A DNA stretch of 6,213 bases from Candidatus Poseidoniaceae archaeon (GTDB lineage Archaea > Thermoplasmatota > Poseidoniia > Poseidoniales > Poseidoniaceae), in assembly GCA_029250385.1 (NCBI GenBank), contig JAQXFJ010000344.1, positions 1 through 6,213 of the forward strand, written 5' to 3'. The notes beneath the pieces are model-generated. The model saw only the letters and a program-made list of their open reading frames with translations. It did not search any database and was not told the origin of the DNA. The number at the start of each line of letters is the position of its first letter. Position 1 is the first letter of the stretch. This document shows, piece after piece, positions 1 to 5,962 of the stretch. Position numbers and translations under genes: made by a program.

Positions 1-12
1 TACACCATACCC

Positions 13-102
13 CCATCATTACGATGGTAACTATTCGCGAAGCAAATAGTCGGATTTTCTTAATCGGACAGTTAGTTCTAACTACGACGGCGGAATTTCC
101 GC
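13..102. repeat. Cluster of short inverted repeats (hairpins)
   Basis: Four separate dyads lie within 90 bases. They are CCATC/GATGG with a 5-base loop (13-27), ACTATT/AATAGT enclosing a further GC/GC pair (30-50), AGTTAG/CTAACT with a 2-base centre (70-83), and GCGGA/TCCGC with a 3-base loop (90-102, followed by TTT on the plus strand). Each is short and could occur by chance. Together they suggest a structured 3' region or terminators of converging transcripts. No tRNA, rRNA or known riboswitch pattern was recognised. Confidence 0.35.
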
Positions 103-180
103 TTTAGAGAATTGTCTGGAAAGATATCTGTCCACATCACTCGTCTCACCTGTCCGGTACAAGGTAACTAAAGGTGGTCT

Positions 181-199
181 ACCGTAAAAACTTTTCGGT
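181..199 (-). terminator. Candidate operon terminator (dyad with T5 tract)
   Basis: On the minus strand this reads ACCGAAAAGTTTTTACGGT: an ACCG/CGGT dyad with A/T pairing inside and one mismatch, containing a run of five T (positions 190-186). It lies about 57-75 bases downstream of the last stop codon of the operon. A second short stem, TGCC/GGCA, lies at 205-219 between it and the stop. Archaeal RNA polymerase commonly terminates at short T-tracts, so the T5 run is the relevant part. The assignment is weak because the tract is short. Confidence 0.35.
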
Positions 200-255
200 A
201 AGTTTGCCATTTTCCGGCATAAGAATGTTATTTTTCGCGACTAACAGAATGGAAG

Positions 256-549
256 TTACTTCGATTTGATATCATATTCTCCGCTAATTAGCATACCGTC
301 GAACAAAAACGGGCCAGCAGGAACTACTGCTGCGACAAATCCGTGAAACAACGCAGTTCTATTCCAATGCTTGTTCATGCCAATTAGTAATATTGCCATG
401 AATGCAACAAATAAGCCGCCATGAATTGCTCCAACGATGGAAACCAGTTCTGGGTCTCCGCCAATATATTTCATCGGCATAGCAACCGCAAACAAACATA
501 ATGCAGAGATGCCTTCTAGATAGCTGATAATAGATACTAACTGTTTCAT
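256..549 (-). CDS. Small DUF3817-type integral membrane protein
   Basis: This 97-residue protein has three likely membrane segments (about 5-25, 38-58 and 66-84) with a short polar tail. It carries the pattern I associate with DUF3817 (YdzA-like small membrane proteins): YLEG near residue 10, MPMKY near 24-28, GDP at 31-33, GAIHG at 40-44 and a GPFLFD motif at 79-84. The biochemical function of that family is unknown. The start ATG (549-547) overlaps the TGA of the upstream ATPase in an ATGA, so the two are translationally coupled. A GGTGG stretch at 560-564 lies 10 bases upstream as a possible ribosome binding site. The gene ends the operon, and its position suggests, but does not prove, a link with the ABC complex. 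It may instead be an unrelated passenger. The length is close to complete for this family. Confidence 0.8.
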   Translation of the reverse strand: MKQLVSIISYLEGISALCLFAVAMPMKYIGGDPELVSIVGAIHGGLFVAFMAILLIGMNKHWNRTALFHGFVAAVVPAGPFLFDGMLISGEYDIKSK

Positions 550-1532
550 GAGTTAACTTCCACCATTGGCCTACTTGAGCCACATGCAGGGCATAATTGG
601 TCATCGCTGTCGCCATAATCATACTTACAAGCGGGACAAACCTTTGCCAATTCTAATTTACCAATTGCGGCTATCTTTTCACCGGTTAAACTGAGATGTC
701 CGTTATCAATATCGCCGACCATATATTTACCCGGCCCGCCAATTCTAAGCAAAATATCTGGAGGTAATGTTACCGTACCAGTCTCATCTATGATCAATTC
801 ACGGTTTCTACTCAAGTCTTCAACATCAACACCAACACCATGTTCAGCAACGAATCTTCCATCACGCAGTTCTAAGGAGCGGTCGGCGAATGAGGCGACT
901 TCCTTGGAGTGAGTAACAATGAGGAATGAAACCCCGTCGTTTTCATGTAAGTCTTTGAATAATGCCAATACTTCTCTACTGGTAATAGGGTCCAATGCAC
1001 CGGTTGGCTCATCTGCTAGAATCAGTCTAGGATTGGTAATAAGTGCCCTAGCAATGGCAACTCTTTGCTGTTCTCCACCGCTTAATTTAGCCGGCAAGGC
1101 TTTTGCTCTAGGCAAAATACCCAAACGGTCTAACATCTCATCTGCCAGTTTTAGCGCCTTTCGAGAAGACATACCTTGGTGTCTAAGTGGTTGTGCAACG
1201 TTGTCTCGAGCATTCATGTCTGCCAATAGATTACCTTCTTGGAAAATAAATGATACTGTTTTTTGCCGGAGGTGAACTAGTTCTTTACCGCTCAGCCTTG
1301 TCATGTTCTTACCAGCCATTACCACTGAACCTGAACTAGGCTTCATCAAGCCACCAAGACACTTCATCAAAGTAGACTTACCAGACCCACTGGGACCAAC
1401 CACAGCAATCGCTTCACCGGCTTTAATATCGATATGAATGCCACGCAGTGCAACTACGTTACCATCCTCAGCTTTTGACTCATAGACGTGATATAATGAG
1501 GATGCTTCTAGAATACTATCAACCATTTTCAT
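546..1532 (-). CDS. LolD/MacB-type ABC ATPase with AbrB-like and zinc-ribbon tail
   Basis: This 328-residue protein (326 if the second ATG is used) is the second ATPase of the operon. The ABC domain spans about residues 5-230, with Walker A GPSGSGKST at 46-54, Q-loop Gln98, signature LSGGE at 150-154, Walker B ILADEP with catalytic Glu175, a D-loop ALD and His208 in the H-loop, all intact. This is the MacB/LolD/FtsE-like subfamily that powers FtsX-type permeases. Usual members end near 220-250 residues. This one continues with a segment at about 244-285 whose pattern (ETGTVTLPPDIL, then IGG, then a hydrophobic strand) resembles an AbrB/SpoVT swapped-hairpin fold, and then a zinc ribbon with Cys299, Cys302, Cys314 and Cys317 (CPAC, 11 residues, CPAC). 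The tail could mediate dimerisation, regulation or partner binding, which is inference. The first ATG overlaps the TGA of the permease gene, and the second ATG at 1526-1524 has better ribosome-binding spacing. Confidence 0.93.
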   Translation of the reverse strand: MKMVDSILEASSLYHVYESKAEDGNVVALRGIHIDIKAGEAIAVVGPSGSGKSTLMKCLGGLMKPSSGSVVMAGKNMTRLSGKELVHLRQKTVSFIFQEGNLLADMNARDNVAQPLRHQGMSSRKALKLADEMLDRLGILPRAKALPAKLSGGEQQRVAIARALITNPRLILADEPTGALDPITSREVLALFKDLHENDGVSFLIVTHSKEVASFADRSLELRDGRFVAEHGVGVDVEDLSRNRELIIDETGTVTLPPDILLRIGGPGKYMVGDIDNGHLSLTGEKIAAIGKLELAKVCPACKYDYGDSDDQLCPACGSSRPMVEVNS

Positions 1533-4500
1533 TCCCCCTTCAAGACCATGGCTAGGTCCGACTTTAGCGCCCTTCTAGTAGTCAGCAACAATGCGACAAC
1601 AACCGCAGCAAATACCGTTAGCGATACCAAGGTTAGTTCAAACCATGGATAAACTAGTTCACGACTTATATTGGTTGAAGCACCACCAAATAATTGGAAA
1701 ATGAAACCAAATACATCAAAGAATCCATTGAATGAGAAGGCTAAACCGATACCTAAAACAAGCCCTAGTAGCATTGAAACCATGATGATTGATAAAATCT
1801 CAAACAGCACCAGTCGCAAAATTTGAGTTGGACTGGCACCGATAGCTTGCAAGACTGCTAATTCTTTCTTACGCTGATTCAGCACTAATGAGAGGAATAC
1901 GAAACTAGATGCTACAGCAGCAATACTGGCAACGACAAACTGCAGTGAAAGTAAGCCTGGAGTACCGAAAATCAGGCCGCCATTTCTCTCAACTGCTTCA
2001 TGCTCGCTAGTCCAATCCTTGACTTCAGCGACTCGTGAATCTGCTTCGATTCTAGAACCTAATGCCTGCAGCGCATCACCACTCAGACCGTCTATTTGAT
2101 AAATCCAATTGGTTGAATTATGTCTGTCTGCTGTATCGTTTCCGATGAAACTACGCCATGTAGATTCACCAATAATAACTGAATCAGCAATTAATGGGGA
2201 AGAAAGTCCTGGAATGTATTCATGTAGCCCCATATACTCTACTGAAACGTTGAAAGGTGTGGTGATAAATTCTATTTCCGTTCCAATCAGGAATAGTGGT
2301 TCCAGTAACGGAGTAGGTCTTGGATTATACTTGTAATGGCATCCAGTAGAGTTGGCAGTAGTACCATCTGGACAAGTGGCATTATCCACATTTGCAACTG
2401 ATAAATCAATATCACCAAAGATGCCACTTAAGTTTGCGTTTGATAAATCAGCACCTGCTAAACTTCCTTCACCAAATTCAAAGAAGAGAGCATTTGAAAG
2501 GTTAGCCCCCGATAAGTTTGCACCGGATAGATCGACAGCCACCATTAATGCTTCACTAAGGTTGGCTCCAATAAGATCAGCTTGTGATAAATCGGCACCA
2601 GAGAAGTCTGTTCTTCCAAAGTCACGGAAACTTATATCTTGGCTAGAGAAATCAACTTCTGACAAATCAATATCCATCATATCGGCGTACATTATTTGCA
2701 GAAACAAAATCTGGTCCATATTTTCTGATAATTGTGACATGTCGGATAAGTTTTCTAACGAAAATCCACCTTGAATCACTCGGTAGTCAATTTCCTCATA
2801 AGTCATAGTCACCGTCTTACTTCTTTCATCTGATTCACTGATTAGGATATCGTCTAAATTAGAATCTCTACTCTTACCGTTTCCCGCTAAGTCTAGAGTT
2901 CCGGCTGAATCTTCCCCTGCAGTGAAACCGTTACTAGCATAGCGGTCAAAGGCTGCCGACAAATCCTCACCAGGAATTGATTGTTCATTCCAATTCAACA
3001 CTGCTGATGATTGGTCTAAAATCACATATGTCTGTATCAAATCATTATCTGGACCACGTAATAACAAACTGGGTATTGTGGTTGCTGTAACGGTTTTGTC
3101 ACCATCATAAAGTTCGTCAAAGATTGCTAAAGCCGTGGTTTCATTGAGTGAATCTTCAAAGGTAATTTGGAGATCTGAACCAACGGTTGCATCAACTGTT
3201 CTTTCGTCCACTAACGTACCGGTATAACCTTGCACTGCGGCAAGGGTTACGATAGACAAAGTCAGCAACATGATTACTGCAAGTCGATTGACTGATTCTG
3301 CTGAGCCTGAACCCTTTAATCCGCGCTTAACATCTTTGAGCAACTTGGTTCGACCAAATATTAACTGCATAATTTGTGGACCTTTGGCGCCAACTCTTCC
3401 AAGAAGAAGTGCGCCACCAATCCAGAACAAGAATGGGCCAAATATTCCCAGTAAACCTTCAAAGAAGAAATTTTGAACCAGCCCGTACTCACTACCATTC
3501 ATTTCCATCCAAGTATCGATTACTGAAATCAGTCCAATCAGGAAACAAGTCCAGTGTAGCCAATATTTTGGCTCCACCTTATCTAACGAGCCTTTGACTC
3601 CATCTTCAATCTCTAGTTCAATGAAATCTTTCGCACGTTTTCGACCAAATAACAGTGCCAAACCAAGCGTGCTTAGTGCGGTAAACATTGTGGCCCCAAA
3701 GGATAGCGTTGGGTCTATACTGTAATCACCGGTCTTAAACTCCATAAAGCCAACTGCTGATAGTACAATCTCCACTGTAAACATCGCAAGCAGATAGCCA
3801 GCCAGCCATGCTACTGAGGCAAATACTGCTAATTCGAGTAATACCATGCCCTGTAATCCTTTGCTGCCTCCACCAATAACCCGATGAATACTGATTTCTT
3901 TACGCCTCTGTTCCAGTGACAATATCAACCCATAAACCAAAACTGCCAACGACATTACGACAATTGGCACCATGACAATATAGTCAAAAATCTGGATTAG
4001 AGCGAGGAAAATATTGAGGAAAGTTATGGTTCCCCCAACAATATCAGTGTAGAATAATTCTATTTCACTTGAAGTATAATTATTACTCATAATGTCGGCT
4101 TTTAGGTTGTCTAACCATAAAGTTGCATCATCAGTAGAACTGGTTGGTAATTGGGAACGATCTACTGCGAGTCCTAGATAGACGTGGTCTTTTTCCATTA
4201 GAACTCCTGCTTGTTCATCAGATAATACCGTCCAAGTTGTGAATATTGGATTTGGACCAAGGGTAGGGTTGCCTAAATCCCATGGCTGATAAATCCCAAG
4301 AACGGTCATATTGGTGATTGTCATTGGCATCCTACAGTAGATTTTGCCGTTTTCCGAAGAAGAAGCAATACCTGGACAGTTCTCGACTAAATCTACTCCA
4401 CCTGAATCAAAGAATTCACTGTCTATAACGTAAACAAAGGTAATCTCGTCGAGTATGTCCCCGACTTCAGCCCTTGCTTGTGATGCAATATTTGACGGTA

Positions 4501-5194
4501 AGATGACGCCTCTTTGCTGAGTCATATTCTCTGGTGATGGCCATTCTCCTTGTCCCTGAATGATATTAGCACCAAACCGTTTGGCAAATTCTCCGTCAAA
4601 GGCTTCTGGACCCATAAGCCGTATTGAACGGTAATCAGAAATTGGTGGACCGTCCTCACGTAATTCGGGATATTTCCAAGTCGTATTGAGCCAATATGGA
4701 TTATCACTATCGGTTATTGAACGCATCTCTAGTGGTTGGGCGAATAGGAAATCTTCGTTAAAAAATCCACCACTATGAATCCCCTGGCGGCCAAAAATCA
4801 CCGTACAGTCGGCTAATTCAGTGCTGTATTCCAGCATCAATTCAGAACATACATCCTGCATCACACTGGTATTATTTGTCCAACCCGAAGTATCTGGAGC
4901 TGGCGCTCTCTTAAATTCCACTTTAGCATCTATAGGCTCACCGTCAAGCGATTCGTCGAAGAAAATTTGTGATAGCCCAATTCCGTAAGACAACACTGTG
5001 GTTATGACAAGTGATGCTAAAAATACCCCTGCTACGACAGCCAAGCCTCTTTCTCGACCTCGCCATGCACTTTGTGAAGCTAAGCGTATATTTTCTGGAG
5101 CATCACGAATCCGTCTGCGCCATCTTTCAATTCTGCCCACTTTAGGAACTACATAGGCTGCAAATGGATCGAGGTTATCTGTATCCTCGCTCAT
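1529..5194 (-). CDS. Giant fused FtsX/MacB-type ABC permease with pentapeptide-repeat ectodomain
   Basis: This 1221-residue integral membrane protein is the transmembrane subunit of a type VII ABC complex. By eye it has about 10 membrane segments: 51-73, 398-427, 448-474, 497-517, 545-562, 576-600, 636-655, 1083-1106, 1125-1153 and 1184-1205. A basic cytoplasmic N-terminus (1-48) precedes TM1. Ectodomain 1 (about 74-395) is MacB-periplasmic-like. Ectodomain 2 (about 656-1080) contains a pentapeptide-repeat block at 843-940. The two FtsX domains share the cytoplasmic coupling motif (QRRKEISIHRVIGG at 429-442 and QRKKELAVLQAIGA at 1107-1120), showing an internal duplication as in YbbP-like 10-TM permeases. 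Ectodomains carry paired cysteines (116/130, 273/287, 941/952) and about 19 N-X-S/T sequons. The ATG overlaps the TGA of the upstream ATPase, and GGTGA at 5201-5205 gives a ribosome binding site with 6-base spacing. The role is probably ATP-driven motion of extracytoplasmic domains, perhaps lipid or lipoprotein handling. The substrate is unknown. Confidence 0.9.
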   Translation of the reverse strand: MSEDTDNLDPFAAYVVPKVGRIERWRRRIRDAPENIRLASQSAWRGRERGLAVVAGVFLASLVITTVLSYGIGLSQIFFDESLDGEPIDAKVEFKRAPAPDTSGWTNNTSVMQDVCSELMLEYSTELADCTVIFGRQGIHSGGFFNEDFLFAQPLEMRSITDSDNPYWLNTTWKYPELREDGPPISDYRSIRLMGPEAFDGEFAKRFGANIIQGQGEWPSPENMTQQRGVILPSNIASQARAEVGDILDEITFVYVIDSEFFDSGGVDLVENCPGIASSSENGKIYCRMPMTITNMTVLGIYQPWDLGNPTLGPNPIFTTWTVLSDEQAGVLMEKDHVYLGLAVDRSQLPTSSTDDATLWLDNLKADIMSNNYTSSEIELFYTDIVGGTITFLNIFLALIQIFDYIVMVPIVVMSLAVLVYGLILSLEQRRKEISIHRVIGGGSKGLQGMVLLELAVFASVAWLAGYLLAMFTVEIVLSAVGFMEFKTGDYSIDPTLSFGATMFTALSTLGLALLFGRKRAKDFIELEIEDGVKGSLDKVEPKYWLHWTCFLIGLISVIDTWMEMNGSEYGLVQNFFFEGLLGIFGPFLFWIGGALLLGRVGAKGPQIMQLIFGRTKLLKDVKRGLKGSGSAESVNRLAVIMLLTLSIVTLAAVQGYTGTLVDERTVDATVGSDLQITFEDSLNETTALAIFDELYDGDKTVTATTIPSLLLRGPDNDLIQTYVILDQSSAVLNWNEQSIPGEDLSAAFDRYASNGFTAGEDSAGTLDLAGNGKSRDSNLDDILISESDERSKTVTMTYEEIDYRVIQGGFSLENLSDMSQLSENMDQILFLQIMYADMMDIDLSEVDFSSQDISFRDFGRTDFSGADLSQADLIGANLSEALMVAVDLSGANLSGANLSNALFFEFGEGSLAGADLSNANLSGIFGDIDLSVANVDNATCPDGTTANSTGCHYKYNPRPTPLLEPLFLIGTEIEFITTPFNVSVEYMGLHEYIPGLSSPLIADSVIIGESTWRSFIGNDTADRHNSTNWIYQIDGLSGDALQALGSRIEADSRVAEVKDWTSEHEAVERNGGLIFGTPGLLSLQFVVASIAAVASSFVFLSLVLNQRKKELAVLQAIGASPTQILRLVLFEILSIIMVSMLLGLVLGIGLAFSFNGFFDVFGFIFQLFGGASTNISRELVYPWFELTLVSLTVFAAVVVALLLTTRRALKSDLAMVLKGE
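1534..1540 (-). promoter_or_regulatory. Shine-Dalgarno-like site that bears on the start choice
   Basis: The minus strand reads AAGGGGG here, a strong purine match to the 16S tail. It is only one base from the ATG at 1532-1530 but seven bases from the in-frame ATG at 1526-1524. Normal spacing therefore favours the second ATG, giving a protein two residues shorter and turning the ATGA overlap into a 2-base gap. The site lies inside the 3' end of the permease gene. Confidence 0.5.
2375..2668 (-). repeat. Pentapeptide-repeat block inside the permease ectodomain
   Basis: Residues about 843-940 of the permease form roughly 20 consecutive five-residue units of the A(D/N)LSx type, for example FSGADLSQADLIGANLS and LSGANLSGANLSNA, with a looser stretch around 903-912. 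Pentapeptide repeats fold as a right-handed quadrilateral beta-helix. The block is followed at once by CPDGTTANSTGC (941-952), a cysteine pair that looks like a C-terminal cap and, outside the cell, could be a disulphide. The block is in frame with the rest of the gene and in the same strand context, so it is a domain of the permease and not a separate gene. Confidence 0.9.
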
Positions 5195-5913
5195 TCTTCT
5201 TCACCATCCAAATCGTCAAGACCCCATGCTGTTCTTATGTCAGAGGCTTCGGTCGTCCCTTCCTTCAGTAACAGCATGCGGTCAGCATTTAATGCCAGCT
5301 CTGGGTCGTGAGTGACCATTAAAATTGAAATTGGATTATCCTCATCGTGGCACAGGTCTTTGAATAATTGCAATACTTCTTTACCACTAGCGATATCTAA
5401 ATTCCCGGTAGGCTCATCTGCTAATAATAAAGGGCGATTACCAGCAATTGCTCTAGCTATTGCCACTCTTTGTTGCTGACCACCGGATAATTGGTCTGGA
5501 ATATGATGCATTCTGTCGCTTAAGCCAACTCTAGTTAGCGCCTCGATGGCTCTTTTCTCAGATTGTGAAGATGTAAGGCCAGACAACTCTAATGCCATAG
5601 CAACATTGTCTAGTGCGGTTAGATTGTTCAACAAATGAAAGTCTTGAAAAATCCAGCCGACTAATTCTCTGCGCACATCGACAACACTCGAAGGGCCTTT
5701 CAGACCATACTTTCGGTCATTGAGATTAATTTCTCCGCCGTCACCTGGCAACAATCCGCCGATAATGTTCAGTAGTGTTGATTTGCCGCAGCCCGATGGA
5801 CCCATCAGAGCAACTAATTCACCTCGTTTTAACTTTAAATCGACACCTTTCAAAACTTTTAATTTACTGCTTCCAAAACCAAAAGATTTTGTTAGACCTT
5901 TCACTTCTAACAT
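5191..5913 (-). CDS. LolD/MacB-type ABC transporter ATPase
   Basis: This 240-residue protein is the first ATPase of the operon and a compact, standard-length member of the MacB/LolD/YbbA subfamily. Visible motifs are Walker A GPSGCGKST at 38-46, Q-loop Gln90 in IFQD, signature LSGGQ at 142-146, Walker B LLLADEP with Glu167, D-loop NLD and His202 in VTHD, so ATP hydrolysis should be intact. The protein is cytoplasmic and docks on the coupling helices of the permease encoded next, with which it shares an ATGA overlap. The acidic C-terminal tail (DDLDGEEE) has no counterpart in the second ATPase. I chose the ATG at 5913-5911. A TTG two codons upstream (5919) is possible, but an AAGG at 5924-5927 lies about 10 bases from the ATG and too close to the TTG, and family members normally begin with MLEVKGLTKSF-like sequence. 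Together with the other ATPase it probably forms a heterodimeric motor. Confidence 0.93.
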   Translation of the reverse strand: MLEVKGLTKSFGFGSSKLKVLKGVDLKLKRGELVALMGPSGCGKSTLLNIIGGLLPGDGGEINLNDRKYGLKGPSSVVDVRRELVGWIFQDFHLLNNLTALDNVAMALELSGLTSSQSEKRAIEALTRVGLSDRMHHIPDQLSGGQQQRVAIARAIAGNRPLLLADEPTGNLDIASGKEVLQLFKDLCHDEDNPISILMVTHDPELALNADRMLLLKEGTTEASDIRTAWGLDDLDGEEE

Positions 5914-5923
5914 TCTCAATCTA

Positions 5924-5927
5924 CCTT
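5924..5927 (-). promoter_or_regulatory. Possible ribosome binding site of the first ATPase
   Basis: AAGG on the minus strand lies 10 bases before the ATG at 5913 and 4 bases before the alternative TTG at 5919, which favours the ATG. It also lies very near the transcription start predicted from the TATA box, so a nearly leaderless transcript that does not use this site is possible. Confidence 0.35.
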
Positions 5928-5948
5928 GGCTTTTGCATCAAGTCTTGG

Positions 5949-5958
5949 TATTTATAAG
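5949..5958 (-). promoter_or_regulatory. Archaeal TATA box of the ABC operon
   Basis: The minus strand reads CTTATAAATA, very close to the archaeal TATA consensus. It is centred about 40 bases upstream of the ATG at 5913 and sits wholly inside the 49-base gap between the hydroxylase stop and the ATPase start. With the usual 25-27 base distance from the box centre, transcription would begin near 5927-5929, giving a leader of about 15 bases. No clear BRE is seen next to it. The box argues that the ABC operon has its own promoter instead of relying on read-through. Confidence 0.65.
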
Positions 5959-5962
5959 AGTG

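Larger units (their letters stand above)
1..255. other. Intergenic region without a convincing gene
   Basis: No convincing coding frame was found on either strand. The longest open stretches are under about 46 codons and lack a credible start, ribosome binding site or recognisable protein pattern. What is visible is a run of short inverted repeats (about 13-27, 30-50, 70-83 and 90-102), a weak dyad with a T-run on the minus strand (181-199), and a short stem at 205-219. This is downstream of the operon, so transcription termination is the most natural role. A gene ending just left of the window, or an unrecognised structured RNA, cannot be excluded. Confidence 0.6.

Noticed and set aside
1..255. 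Possible tRNA or CRISPR repeat in the left intergenic region
   Set aside because: No cloverleaf with a T-loop consensus and acceptor pairing was found, and the inverted repeats differ from each other, so there is no direct-repeat and spacer pattern.
359..622. Minus-strand open frame of 87 codons overlapping the DUF3817 gene and the end of the second ATPase
   Set aside because: It is out of frame with both recognised genes, has an odd composition and matches no family.
919..1275. Plus-strand open frame of 118 codons
   Set aside because: It lies wholly antisense to the second ATPase, whose motifs are unmistakable, and its translation shows no domain pattern.
2375..2668. Pentapeptide block as a separate quinolone-resistance-type (Qnr/MfpA) protein
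   Set aside because: It is continuous in frame with the permease, lies on the predicted outside of the membrane, and has no start or stop of its own.
2352..2774. Plus-strand open frame of 140 codons opposite the pentapeptide region
   Set aside because: It is the mirror of the five-residue repeat periodicity on the coding strand. It has no recognisable family pattern and lies entirely inside the permease gene.
5921..5938. Five-codon upstream frame (MQKPR) on the minus strand before the first ATPase
   Set aside because: Its ATG lies upstream of the transcription start predicted from the TATA box, so it is probably not in the mRNA.
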